Assembly: GCF_007280415.1 (NCBI RefSeq)
Contig: NZ_VKKU01000001.1
Span: 558,001-622,000, forward strand
From: Sphingorhabdus contaminans
GTDB lineage: Bacteria; Pseudomonadota; Alphaproteobacteria; Sphingomonadales; Sphingomonadaceae
Direction of reading: 5' to 3'
Length of the DNA stretch: 64,000 nt
Part shown: one piece after another, positions 35,609-44,119 of the stretch
Layout of the letters: each line of letters starts with the position of its first letter
Numbering within the stretch: the first letter of the stretch is position 1
Notes under the pieces: generated by a model
What the model was told of the DNA's origin: nothing
Seen by the model: the letters and a program-made list of their open reading frames with translations, nothing else
The model's database searches: none
Program-made: the position numbers and the translations under genes

Positions 35609-37990
35609 ATGGACGAACTGCTGGACGAATTTATCGCTGAAACGCGCGAAACGCTTGAGGCGTTGGCCGGTCAGTTGGTTCAATGGGAAAAGACCCCGCA
35701 AGATCGCGCTCTGATCGACAGCGTTTTCCGCTTTGTCCATACCGTGAAGGGGAGCTGCGGCTTTCTCGATCTGCCCCGTTTGCTGCGGCTGAGCCATGCT
35801 GCAGAAGATGTTCTGAGCTGCGCCCGTGATGGCCTGATCGTCGCCTCTCCCGCGCTCGTGTCTGCTATCCTCGCCGTCGTCGACCGCATTGCGGCGCTGA
35901 CCGAAGCGCTGGAATCGGGTCGCGCAGTGTATGACGATGATGGCGACCTGATCGACGCCATGCACGAATTCCTGCCAACGCATTCCGGCAATGCGACGCC
36001 ATCGCTATCGGGCGAAGAGGGTGCGCCTGCCGATATGGATGACGACGCAGCCGGCACACGGTCAAAGGCGCGGTCGGTCCGCGTATCGCTCAGCCTGCTC
36101 GACCGGCTGATGAATGGCGTGTCAGACATGGTATTGGCCCGCAACGAAGTATCGCGCCAGCTACGAAAATCCCAGGCAGGTGCAGAAGTCGACCTGGCCT
36201 TCGCCCGCCTGTCCGCCTCGGTTGCCGAAATGCGCGATGCGGTCGGACTGATGCGCATGCAGAATATTGACCGCCTGTTTTCGTCCTTGCCCCGTTTGCT
36301 GCGGGATATTTCGCTGGAGCTCGGCAAAGAGGTCGAACTGCGGATTGACGGAAGCGAGGTCGAAGTCGACCGTGAAATGGTGGAAGCATTGCGCGATCCG
36401 CTCACCCATATCCTGCGCAATGCGGTCGATCATGGCATTGAACATGCCGACGAACGTATCGCCGCCGGGAAAGATCCCGTTGGCCATATCCGCATCGTCG
36501 CGCGCCAGTCGGGCAACCAGATCCTGATCGAGATCATAGACGACGGCCGCGGTATCAACCTTGAGAAGCTCGGCACACGGGCCGTTTCCGCGAAAATTGT
36601 CAGCGCTGCGGAATGGCAGAAAATGCCGGAGAAGGCGCAACTCGGCACCATTTTCATTCCCGGTCTGTCAACAGCGGATTCCGTAACCGCCATTTCGGGT
36701 CGCGGTGTCGGAATGGACGTTGTCAAAAGCAATCTGCAAGCCATCGGCGGAACCGTTGATCTGGAGAATTATGAGGGGCTCGGCCTCAAAATGACGCTGC
36801 GGCTGCCCTTGACGCTATCGATCATCGCAGGGCTGACGATTAAAGCGGGCAACCAGTTTTTCGGGATTTCGCGCAATTCCATTGTCGAAATCCTGTCCAC
36901 GACAAACAAGAATGTATCCATTGAAGAACTGGGCGGCGCACAGATCGCGCACATCCGTGGCGAACGCTACCCATATGCGAAACTCGAAAAACTGCTCGGC
37001 ATCGCCGAGTCGACGGACAGCGTGATGACGGGCCGGACACTGGTCCTCATCCGCCCTGCCGTTGGCACCACCTATGTGCTCGATGTCGAAAATGTGATCG
37101 ATACCGAGGAATTGGTGGTTAAGCCGGGCGCCCCGATCATCATGGAAACCGGTCTTTATGCGGGAACGACGTTGCCTGATAATGGCCGGCCAATGCTTTT
37201 GCTGGATGCAAGCGGCTTGGGCGCAGCGATTGGTATTGAGCAGACCGAAGACAATAGAACCGACGACGTCGCGGAATATGCGGTTAAGGAAGCGAAACGA
37301 CCCTCCGCCTTGCTGTTCATCGCAACGGACGGAGCGCAGCGTGCGGTGCGTCTGAATGTCGTCGACCGCATCGAAGATATCGATGCTGATCAGATCGAAT
37401 TTGTCGGTGGCAAGATGCGCGCAAAAATCGGTGAAAGCCTGTTCGATATTTGCGAGCTGGCTGATATCCCGGCCGAGGGGCAGGTCAAGGCACTGCGTCT
37501 GACCGACGGTACTTCCACCAAATATATGGCAGTGGACGATGTCCTGGATATCTTCACGCTGGACGAAGAAATTTATCCAAGCGCCCATCCGGAAAAATGT
37601 GAAGGCGTGGTGTCCGCGCTCGGTAAGTCGGTAGAACTTGTCAATATATTTCAATATTTTGAAATGGAGGGGAGCGCAACGCGGGACGTTTCGGCACGAC
37701 CGCTCTGCTATATTGGCAGCGCTGGCGATGCGGAGTGGGAGAAACGGATATTGGCGCCGCTACTGACAGCATCAGGTTATGCAGTCAGTTTCGACGAGCA
37801 AGATCGCCATCAGGCCGCAATCGTCTTGAGCCGAACGCATCAGGAAGCCGCAGCCTATGCTGACGATGCGCGCCTATTGCTGTTGCGCGACACGGTGCAC
37901 GTAAAACCGGACGCCCGGTCCAGCATATACCGGTACGACCGTATCGGCCTGTTATCCGCCATTGAAGCCAAATTAGCAGGAGTCGCGTGA
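35609..37990 (+). CDS. cheA: CheA-like hybrid sensor kinase with two CheW-like domains and a degenerate receiver
   Basis: A 793-residue chemosensory histidine kinase. The P1/Hpt domain has RFVHTVKGSCGF with His44. There is no evident CheY-binding P2 domain, only a linker. P3 dimerisation starts near 155. P4 has N-box ILRNAVDHGIE near 267, G1 DDGRGI near 310 and G2 GRGVGMDVVK near 363. A CheW-like P5 spans about 400-530, a second CheW-like region 565-685, and the last 100 residues look like a receiver lacking the acidic pocket and phospho-Asp (AIVLSRT). No receptor (MCP) gene is in the window. Confidence 0.88.
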   Translation: MDELLDEFIAETRETLEALAGQLVQWEKTPQDRALIDSVFRFVHTVKGSCGFLDLPRLLRLSHAAEDVLSCARDGLIVASPALVSAILAVVDRIAALTEALESGRAVYDDDGDLIDAMHEFLPTHSGNATPSLSGEEGAPADMDDDAAGTRSKARSVRVSLSLLDRLMNGVSDMVLARNEVSRQLRKSQAGAEVDLAFARLSASVAEMRDAVGLMRMQNIDRLFSSLPRLLRDISLELGKEVELRIDGSEVEVDREMVEALRDPLTHILRNAVDHGIEHADERIAAGKDPVGHIRIVARQSGNQILIEIIDDGRGINLEKLGTRAVSAKIVSAAEWQKMPEKAQLGTIFIPGLSTADSVTAISGRGVGMDVVKSNLQAIGGTVDLENYEGLGLKMTLRLPLTLSIIAGLTIKAGNQFFGISRNSIVEILSTTNKNVSIEELGGAQIAHIRGERYPYAKLEKLLGIAESTDSVMTGRTLVLIRPAVGTTYVLDVENVIDTEELVVKPGAPIIMETGLYAGTTLPDNGRPMLLLDASGLGAAIGIEQTEDNRTDDVAEYAVKEAKRPSALLFIATDGAQRAVRLNVVDRIEDIDADQIEFVGGKMRAKIGESLFDICELADIPAEGQVKALRLTDGTSTKYMAVDDVLDIFTLDEEIYPSAHPEKCEGVVSALGKSVELVNIFQYFEMEGSATRDVSARPLCYIGSAGDAEWEKRILAPLLTASGYAVSFDEQDRHQAAIVLSRTHQEAAAYADDARLLLLRDTVHVKPDARSSIYRYDRIGLLSAIEAKLAGVA

Positions 37991-38424
37991 TGCCCAGCCT
38001 GTTTTTGATCGCCCATATTCACGGTTGTCGTGTTGCCATCAACAGCGACCAGATCGAATCTATCGTAAATGTACCGGACGTGATCCCGGTGCCCCATTGC
38101 GATCCGCGCGTTGCGGGTCTTTTCGCTTTGCGTAGCCGGGTGCTGACGCTGATCGACAGCCAATATCTCGTGACAGGCGAACGCCGCACGCTTCAGCGCG
38201 GATGTCTGGCGGTCGTGGTCGAAATTGTAGGCCATCATTACGGCCTGGCAGTCGACAAAGTGGAGGATGTGGTGCCGCTGTCTGCGGATAAGATCCAGCA
38301 ATGCATCCAGCCGGATGGCCAGTGGCAATCGATTGTGTCGGAAACGGTCGAAGTAGGGGACCAGCTTGTCATGATACTCGACCCGGCGCGGCTGGTTACG
38401 CGCGAACAATTGATGGCTGCTTGA
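37990..38424 (+). CDS. cheW: CheW-like coupling protein
   Basis: A 144-residue CheW-domain protein that would link receptors to CheA. Two SH3-like subdomains are visible: FLIAHIHGCRVAINSDQIESIV, the LRSRVLTLIDSQYLV strand and HHYGLAVDKVEDVVPL, typical of CheW. ATG at 37990 shares one base with the cheA TGA; a GTG one codon earlier is possible. It is translationally coupled to cheA. Confidence 0.87.
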   Translation: MPSLFLIAHIHGCRVAINSDQIESIVNVPDVIPVPHCDPRVAGLFALRSRVLTLIDSQYLVTGERRTLQRGCLAVVVEIVGHHYGLAVDKVEDVVPLSADKIQQCIQPDGQWQSIVSETVEVGDQLVMILDPARLVTREQLMAA

Positions 38425-38456
38425 GCGGTGCAGAAATTCGCCGACATGAAGGGAAA

Positions 38457-38472
38457 TTAACGTGTCGATAAC
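38457..38472 (+). promoter_or_regulatory. CtrA-box-like site upstream of cheY
   Basis: TTAA-N7-ATAAC, one mismatch from the recalled CtrA consensus, in the 96-base gap between cheW and cheY and 49 bases before the cheY ATG. Confidence 0.35.
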
Positions 38473-38520
38473 GACCGACCGATAAGGTCAGGGCCGGATC
38501 AGAATGAAGGTGGACTATAG

Positions 38521-38886
38521 ATGAAATCCTGTTTGATAGTCGATGATAGCAAGGTAATCCGCAAGGTTGCGCGGCATATACTTGAAACCATGCAATTTGA
38601 CGTGGCCGAAGCTGCTGACGGCAAGGAAGCGCTCGACCATTGTGCGCAAACCACGCCAGACGTTATCCTGCTCGACTGGAATATGCCGATCATGAGTGGC
38701 ATGGATTTTCTGCGTGCCTACCGCTCATCGGTTGCGGCACCTATGGCAAAGGTCATCTTCTGCACGACCGAAAATGGCATCGGGCATATCAAGGCGGCGA
38801 TTGAAGCCGGCGCCGACGAATATGTGATGAAACCGTTCGATCGTGAAACGCTTGAAGCCAAGCTGCAAATCGTCGGCTGCATATAG
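38521..38886 (+). CDS. cheY: CheY-like single-domain response regulator
   Basis: A 121-residue stand-alone receiver. The acidic pocket VDDSKVIRKV, phospho-acceptor Asp52 in ILLDWNMP, the switch Thr in FCTTENG and the conserved Lys104 in VMKPFDR are all present. It would take phosphate from the CheA homologue and signal to the flagellar motor or another output. Its place between cheW and cheB supports this; with no motor genes in the window the output is unknown. Confidence 0.9.
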   Translation: MKSCLIVDDSKVIRKVARHILETMQFDVAEAADGKEALDHCAQTTPDVILLDWNMPIMSGMDFLRAYRSSVAAPMAKVIFCTTENGIGHIKAAIEAGADEYVMKPFDRETLEAKLQIVGCI

Positions 38887-38898
38887 AGGCTGCTGGGG

Positions 38899-39984
38899 GT
38901 GACGGTCACGCACCAACTATCCGGTGTAACGCCGGGCCCGGATGTGGCGCCTATCCGCGTCATGCTCGTGGACGACAGTGTGGTGGCCCGTTCCATTTTC
39001 TCGCGCGTTCTTGGTCAGCATCAGCATATCGAGATAGTATGCGAAGCGCCCGATAGCGATGCGGCGCTTGACCATCTGGAAAGCAAGGATGTCGACATCA
39101 TCCTGCTCGATATCGAAATGCCCAAGCGCTCGGGTCTCGATGCGTTGCCCGATATTCTGGACAAGTCGAACGGTGCGCGTGTTCTGGTTGTTTCGGCATT
39201 TGCCGAAGAAAACGGCCCTGCCGCCCTGAATGCCCTGGCGCTGGGGGCGTGCGACACACTGGCAAAGCCGGGGCGATCCGGATTTTCGGGACGCTTTTCC
39301 GAAATATTGATTGATAAAGTCGTCCGCCTAGGCCGGACCGCGCGCCAGCATAACCGCAGTGAAGCGATGGTTACCGCAAAGATGGCGGTGGAATATCAGC
39401 AGATTGTCCGGCCGAAATGCATCGCAATAGGTGCATCTACAGGTGGCATTCCGCCGATCTACGAAATCATTCGCAATCTCGATCCTGCATTGGATTGCCC
39501 GATATTCATCACACAGCATTTGCCCGACGCCTTCATGCATTTTTTTGCGCGGCAACTGGGCGGACTGACGGATCGTCAGGTTTCGGTTGCGACACCGAAA
39601 GATCCGGTGCGGAACGGGCATATCTATATTGCGCCAGGTGATGCGCATCTTGTCTGCCGTCGCGAGCGGAATGGCGTGATACTGGATAGGCTCGAAGAGT
39701 ACAGCGAAAGCCGCTACTGCCCGTCGGTTGACGCCATGTTCCAGTCGCTTGCACGTGTTTATGGTGCGGGTTGCCTCGGCATTGTTTTCAGTGGGATGGG
39801 CAATGATGGTGCGAGCGGTGCTGAAGATATCATCGAAGTTGGCGGAACGACCCTTGTGCAGGATGTGGAAACATCCGTGGTATGGGGCATGCCGGGCGCC
39901 GTCGCCAAAAATGGTTTTGCCAGCGCCATTCTGGCCCCACATGAGATGACCGAGTTGCTCGGCCGAATTGCGAAAGCGGCATGA
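38899..39984 (+). CDS. cheB: Chemotaxis protein-glutamate methylesterase CheB
   Basis: A 361-residue two-domain enzyme that demethylates receptor glutamates. The N-terminal receiver has LVDDSVVARS and phospho-Asp71 in ILLDIEMPKRSG. The C-terminal methylesterase has the triad Ser near 179 (IGASTGG), His near 207 (TQHLP) and Asp near 303 (GNDGASG). A GTG at 38899 behind a GGGG-containing sequence is used; the extra N-terminal 15 residues leave the exact start uncertain. Overlaps cheR by 4 bases. Confidence 0.92.
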   Translation: MTVTHQLSGVTPGPDVAPIRVMLVDDSVVARSIFSRVLGQHQHIEIVCEAPDSDAALDHLESKDVDIILLDIEMPKRSGLDALPDILDKSNGARVLVVSAFAEENGPAALNALALGACDTLAKPGRSGFSGRFSEILIDKVVRLGRTARQHNRSEAMVTAKMAVEYQQIVRPKCIAIGASTGGIPPIYEIIRNLDPALDCPIFITQHLPDAFMHFFARQLGGLTDRQVSVATPKDPVRNGHIYIAPGDAHLVCRRERNGVILDRLEEYSESRYCPSVDAMFQSLARVYGAGCLGIVFSGMGNDGASGAEDIIEVGGTTLVQDVETSVVWGMPGAVAKNGFASAILAPHEMTELLGRIAKAA

Positions 39985-40844
39985 GTACGACGCAGCCTAA
40001 AGCTTATGCGACCCTTTCGGCGCTTCTGGAAAAACATACCGGGCAAACGCTGATGGCCAACCGGCACTGGCGCATCGACATGGCGCTGAAACCGCTGATG
40101 CGCGAGAATTCGATTCCCGATCTCGATACGCTGATTGCCCTTATTGAAATAGATGCGGACCCCAAATTGACCAGTGCCTGCGTAGAAGCCATGATCAATA
40201 ACGAAACTTGCTTTTTCCGGGATCAGGCAAATTTCGCCCTCTTGACGGGTCCGGTGCTGGATATGCTCCGCGAACAACGCATGGCGACCAAAAAGCTGCG
40301 TATTTGGTCGGCGGCCTGTTCGACGGGACAGGAGCCTTATTCGCTGGCAATGGCCATTCAGGAAAATGCGGAAAAGTGGCGCGGATGGACAATCCAGATC
40401 ATGGCCACCGACATTTCGACCTCGGCCCTCGCGCAGGCGCGGGCAGGGCGCTATTCCCAATTTGAAATCCAGCGTGGATTGCCGGTGATGCAGATGCTGC
40501 GTTACTTCGACCAGGATTTAGAAGACTGGGTTGCCAAAGACACTTTGCGGCGTGCCGTGACCTTCTCCGAACATAATATGCTGCAACCGGCGCCGCATTT
40601 CGGCAAATTCGACATCATCCTTTGCCGCAATATGCTGATGTATCTGGGTGAGGAAAAACGCGTGCAAGTGCTGGACGCCATTGCGTCGCGTATCGCCGAT
40701 GACGGCATTTTGATGCTCGGTGCGGCGGAAACCGTCATTGGCCAGACAGAAAAATTCAAATCGAGCGCAGAGTTTCGCGGATTTTACGAACCTGTCACCC
40801 GCGCTGCGACACAAAGCCTGCTCGCGCAACGCCGTTTCGGCTGA
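39981..40844 (+). CDS. cheR: Chemotaxis protein methyltransferase CheR
   Basis: A 287-residue SAM-dependent methyltransferase that methylates receptor glutamates, opposing CheB. The N-terminal helical domain contains NNETCFFRD, and the SAM-binding site is IWSAACSTGQEPYSLAM, followed by ATDIS and the FDIILCRNMLMYL motif. The start is fixed by the ATGA overlap with cheB. A methylation pair without a local receptor implies MCPs elsewhere in the genome. Confidence 0.93.
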   Translation: MSTTQPKAYATLSALLEKHTGQTLMANRHWRIDMALKPLMRENSIPDLDTLIALIEIDADPKLTSACVEAMINNETCFFRDQANFALLTGPVLDMLREQRMATKKLRIWSAACSTGQEPYSLAMAIQENAEKWRGWTIQIMATDISTSALAQARAGRYSQFEIQRGLPVMQMLRYFDQDLEDWVAKDTLRRAVTFSEHNMLQPAPHFGKFDIILCRNMLMYLGEEKRVQVLDAIASRIADDGILMLGAAETVIGQTEKFKSSAEFRGFYEPVTRAATQSLLAQRRFG

Positions 40845-40881
40845 TATTGCGCCAGTCCTCGGCTTTGCCTATGCATGGCGC

Positions 40882-41574
40882 ATGACCATGATCTGGAACC
40901 CATCGCCTAACTTTGGCGAACGTACCTTGCCCATCACGATGCTGGTTCTGCACTATACCGGCATGCCGACGGGTGCCGCCGCGATTGACTGGCTTGCCAA
41001 TCCGGCATCCAAGGTTTCGGCCCATTATGTAGTCGATGAAGACGGGCAACTGATCCACATGGTTCGTGAAGAACAGCGCGCGCAGCATGCCGGTATATCC
41101 TATTGGAGGGGGATTACGGACTGCAACAGCGCGAGTATCGGTATAGAGATTGTCAATCCGGGCCATGAATTTGGCTATCGCCCATTTCCCGAAGCGCAGA
41201 TGGATACGGTCACACGGCTCGTCGCCGAACTTATTAAAACCTATGGTATCGAACCCCGCAATGTTGTGGGCCACAGCGATGTTGCCCCTACGCGCAAGGA
41301 AGACCCGGGTGAGTTGTTTGACTGGGGCCGATTGGCGAAACTGGGCCTTGCAGTGCCGCGACCGACCGAGAAACTGGTTGATCCCGGCTGGACCGACGCT
41401 GCGTTCCTTCTTGCGCTGGAACGTTATGGCTATAGCGTCGCCGATGGCCGTGCCGCCGTGGTCGCATTCCAGCGCCGTTTCCGGCAGGAAAATATCGATG
41501 GGGTGATCGACGGTGAAAGCCGCGCAATATTGTGGAGCCTGCTCTTGGCCTATGAAAGCGGCAGTGCTACATAG
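40882..41574 (+). CDS. AmpD-like N-acetylmuramoyl-L-alanine amidase with peptidoglycan-binding domain
   Basis: A 230-residue zinc amidase (amidase_2 fold). Ligands are visible in MLVLHYTGM (first His) and VVGHSDVAPTRKEDPGELFDW (second His and Asp), with ASIGIEIVNPGHE between. A C-terminal PG-binding domain at about 175-228 has the VVAFQRRFRQENIDGVIDGES pattern. No signal peptide is seen, so it is probably a cytoplasmic AmpD-type recycling enzyme cleaving anhydro-muropeptides. Two nearby ATGs (40882, 40888) are possible starts. The rnpB promoter lies inside its 3' end. Confidence 0.88.
   Translation: MTMIWNPSPNFGERTLPITMLVLHYTGMPTGAAAIDWLANPASKVSAHYVVDEDGQLIHMVREEQRAQHAGISYWRGITDCNSASIGIEIVNPGHEFGYRPFPEAQMDTVTRLVAELIKTYGIEPRNVVGHSDVAPTRKEDPGELFDWGRLAKLGLAVPRPTEKLVDPGWTDAAFLLALERYGYSVADGRAAVVAFQRRFRQENIDGVIDGESRAILWSLLLAYESGSAT
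41545..41573 (+). promoter_or_regulatory. Candidate rnpB promoter inside the amidase 3' end
   Basis: TTGGCC (41545-41550), 17 bases, then TACATA (41568-41573) would start transcription about 41580, matching the RNase P RNA 5' end predicted from helix P1. It overlaps the last codons and stop of the amidase gene. Confidence 0.5.
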
Positions 41575-41579
41575 ACCGG

Positions 41580-41947
41580 GCCAGAGGGTCGGGCGACCGC
41601 CGCTTCACGGGTAACTGTGTCGGGGAGGAAAGTCCGGGCTCCAGCGAGGAACGGTGCCGGATAACGTCCGGCTGAGGTAACTCAAGGGAAAGTGCCACAG
41701 AAATCATACCTCCGCATTTCGATGCGGTAAGGTCGAAATGGTGCGGTAAGAGCGCACCGCGTTGCTGGTAACAGGAACGGCACGGCAAACCCCACCGGGA
41801 GCAAAACCGAATAGGGGCGGCACATGGCATCCTCCTGCCAGTCGCCCGGGTTGGTTGCATGAGCGGCGCAGCAATGTTCCGCCTAGATGAATGGTCGCAC
41901 AATCGCCTTCGGGCGATGGACAAAACCCGGCTTATAGACCCTCTGGC
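41580..41947 (+). ncRNA. rnpB: RNase P RNA (class A)
   Basis: The catalytic RNA of RNase P, which matures tRNA 5' ends. The near-invariant block GGGGAGGAAAGTCCGGGCT is at 41622-41640. A conserved ACAGAAA segment follows near 41697. The 3' part holds CGCCTAGATGAATGG and ACAAAACCCGGCTTATAG. Helix P1 pairs CCAGAGGGTC (41581-41590) with GACCCTCTGG (41937-41946), which sets both ends to within a few bases. The 3' end overlaps the stop of a convergent gene at 41932. Confidence 0.95.
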
Positions 41948-42321
41948 TTTTTACCCCATGACCAATAGGCCAGCGCAAAGATGGCGACCACCCCGGCCTC
42001 GATTGCGATCGGCGCACCGACTCGCGGTCCGAAACCGTCAATTGCAAGACTGACAAAACGGCCAACCAACGCACTTCCGACAAGCAGCATCGCCGCCAAC
42101 GCCCATGTCCTGCTCTGCTTTGCAGCCGCGATGAATGCGAACAGGGCAATCGCCAGGAACAGGCCGCCGACATCGGCACGAACATTGGCGCGGCCTATAT
42201 CGCCCAGTGCCTGCATGCCCCGCTCAACGGGCAAATGCTGTAGCCGGAACCAGTGTGGCCCCACGCCCAGAAGCGCCATGATACCAATCAATCCAACCAA
42301 AATCCTTGAAACCAGCGCCAT
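41932..42321 (-). CDS. Small integral membrane protein (possibly DUF4345-like)
   Basis: A 129-residue protein with four predicted membrane spans (about 5-22, 48-67, 72-95, 105-122). GRFVSLAIDGFG between spans three and four recalls DUF4345-type small membrane proteins, but the match is weak. Function unknown. Its stop lies inside the 3' end of rnpB, an antisense overlap of about 16 bases. Confidence 0.62.
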   Translation of the reverse strand: MALVSRILVGLIGIMALLGVGPHWFRLQHLPVERGMQALGDIGRANVRADVGGLFLAIALFAFIAAAKQSRTWALAAMLLVGSALVGRFVSLAIDGFGPRVGAPIAIEAGVVAIFALAYWSWGKKPEGL

Positions 42322-42415
42322 AGTCCCTCCCGTTTACGCTTACGTCACATTTACTTATCCTATTGATTATGGTTCTTATCGACACAAGAGGCCAATTTTC
42401 CGGAGGGGTAAGACC

Positions 42416-43051
42416 ATGTCGTTAGTTGATCGTGCAAAGAATATGATATTGAAGCCCGCTGAAGAGTGGAATGTCGTCGCGGACGAACCTGCCACGGTGG
42501 GCGGGCTTTTCACAGGCTATGCCATGATCCTGGCGGCAATTCCGCTTGTGGCAGCAATTTTGTTTACCGGCGTTTTCGGTATCACTGCGGCCGGACTTGG
42601 CGGCATGGGCGGGGGCATGATGGCGATGGGCGTCAGCGCCATTACCACCATGGCGGTCATTGGTTATGTGCTGTCCCTAGTCACACTTTATGTCATGAGC
42701 ATCATCGTCAACGCCGTTTCGCCCCACTTTAATGGCAAATCGGACGTTGTGCAGTCGACCAAGTTGATGACCTATGCGTCGACGCCGACCTGGGTGGCTG
42801 GCCTGGTAAGCTGGATACCGTTATTGGGCGGACTCATATCGCTCGCTGCGATCGCTTATGTCGTTTATCTCATCTATTTGGGGCTTCAGCCCGTACTCGG
42901 CGTGCCCAAAGAAAAGGTGGCGGGTTTCACTGTGGTGATTGTGCTTATCTACATCGTGCTCTCGCTGATCGTGTCGGGCGTGATTGTCGGCCTGCTTTTC
43001 TCCACATTTTTCAGTGCCGGCATGATGAGCGGCGCGCTCACCGGTGCATAA
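42416..43051 (+). CDS. Yip1-domain membrane protein
   Basis: A 211-residue protein with five hydrophobic spans and the Yip1-family start VDRAKNMILKPAEEWNVVADEPA. The Gly/Met-rich loop GLGGMGGGMMAMG lies near 61-73. ATG at 42416 follows a strong GGAGGGG; the frame extends back to 41981 without coding character. Bacterial Yip1 proteins are uncharacterised inner-membrane proteins, so no specific role is assigned. Confidence 0.8.
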   Translation: MSLVDRAKNMILKPAEEWNVVADEPATVGGLFTGYAMILAAIPLVAAILFTGVFGITAAGLGGMGGGMMAMGVSAITTMAVIGYVLSLVTLYVMSIIVNAVSPHFNGKSDVVQSTKLMTYASTPTWVAGLVSWIPLLGGLISLAAIAYVVYLIYLGLQPVLGVPKEKVAGFTVVIVLIYIVLSLIVSGVIVGLLFSTFFSAGMMSGALTGA

Positions 43052-43102
43052 AAAGCATATAGTGCTCTAGCAATATCGCCATGCCGTCGCTAAGTCGGCG
43101 GC

Positions 43103-43636
43103 ATGGTTCGATCCACGCGAAAAAATGACTGGGGATTTCCCCGCTGGCGCGGCTATGGCAGCAGCAGCGAAGCGCAGGAGGTTCGGCTTTGCGACCGGCA
43201 CGGCTGTACCAAGGCGGGCAATTGCCCGGCACCCAAATCGCCCAACAGCCCGGACCGCTGGATGTTCTGTGAGGAACATGCTGCCGAATATAACCGTGGC
43301 TGGGACTATTTCGAAGGTCTGACCAAAGAAGAGGCCGAGCAGCGCGAAGCCAATGAACGGCGCGATGCATCCGGCTATAAGGAATCCGCCCATTATGGCT
43401 GGGCCGGCTCGGGCGATGGCAGCCGGACTCGCGACGAGATGCGTGCGCTCGACATTTTGGGGCTCGACAGCGATTCCACGTTCGAAGACGCCAAGAAAGC
43501 CTGGCGAAAAATTGCCAAGGAAACCCACCCCGACGTGAACCCCGGTAACGCCGATGCGGCCAAGGCTTTCCAGGCCGGGCAAGCGGCATATGATGTCCTG
43601 CGCGTTGCCGAAGAACGTCGGGAGTGGAAGGGTTAG
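43103..43636 (+). CDS. J-domain protein with N-terminal cysteine cluster
   Basis: A 177-residue protein. A C-terminal J domain occupies about 112-177 with HPD at 142-144 (KETHPDVNPG), so it can stimulate a DnaK ATPase. The N-terminal half has Cys30, His33, Cys35, Cys41, Cys56 and His59, spaced like a small zinc-binding module. The J domain is at the C-terminus, unlike DnaJ. This arrangement occurs in uncharacterised alphaproteobacterial DnaJ-like proteins; its client is unknown. Confidence 0.78.
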   Translation: MVRSTRKNDWGFPRWRGYGSSSEAQEVRLCDRHGCTKAGNCPAPKSPNSPDRWMFCEEHAAEYNRGWDYFEGLTKEEAEQREANERRDASGYKESAHYGWAGSGDGSRTRDEMRALDILGLDSDSTFEDAKKAWRKIAKETHPDVNPGNADAAKAFQAGQAAYDVLRVAEERREWKG

Positions 43637-43675
43637 GGGCTTGCACGCCCAAACAGGCAGGCGCATAGGGCCCGC

Positions 43676-44068
43676 GTGATTCGTACCTTTACCCCTTTCC
43701 GGAATCTGGCGTCTGCGCTAATTGTGCTGGCGCTGGCGGTACGCATTGTCTTGCCTGCGGGTTTCATGCCGTCGAGCGAGCGCGGTTTTGCGCTCACCAT
43801 CTGTACCGGCATGGACACGCAGACGGTCTGGATGGACAAATCCGGCAAACTGCACAAAGAAGACCCGGCCAAGGGTAAATCGGTCGAGCATCAGCCCTGC
43901 GCCTTTGCAGGTGCCGCGATGGCCGGCGATGCGCCTGCCGACACAGTCTTTGTCGCCATGCCGCCGGTTGCCACGGCGGTTCCCGTCTTCGCAATACGCG
44001 AGATTTCGGTCGGCCAAGGCCTCGCCGCACCGCCGCCTCCTGCCATAGGTCCACCGTCCTACATCTAA
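43676..44068 (+). CDS. DUF2946-like small membrane-anchored protein
   Basis: A 130-residue protein with GTG start, an N-terminal hydrophobic span (about 10-30) and the DUF2946 hallmarks PAGFMP, LTICTG (Cys43) and an EHQPC segment (His72, Cys75). Such proteins are often encoded next to metal-related TonB receptors, as here (receptor gene 51 bases downstream), suggesting periplasmic copper handling. That role is inferred from context and ligand-like residues. Confidence 0.68.
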   Translation: MIRTFTPFRNLASALIVLALAVRIVLPAGFMPSSERGFALTICTGMDTQTVWMDKSGKLHKEDPAKGKSVEHQPCAFAGAAMAGDAPADTVFVAMPPVATAVPVFAIREISVGQGLAAPPPPAIGPPSYI

Positions 44069-44119
44069 ACCTCAGGGCTGCTTTGCGGCCTTTCTCCCGT
44101 TTAGATTTAGGAATTATAC

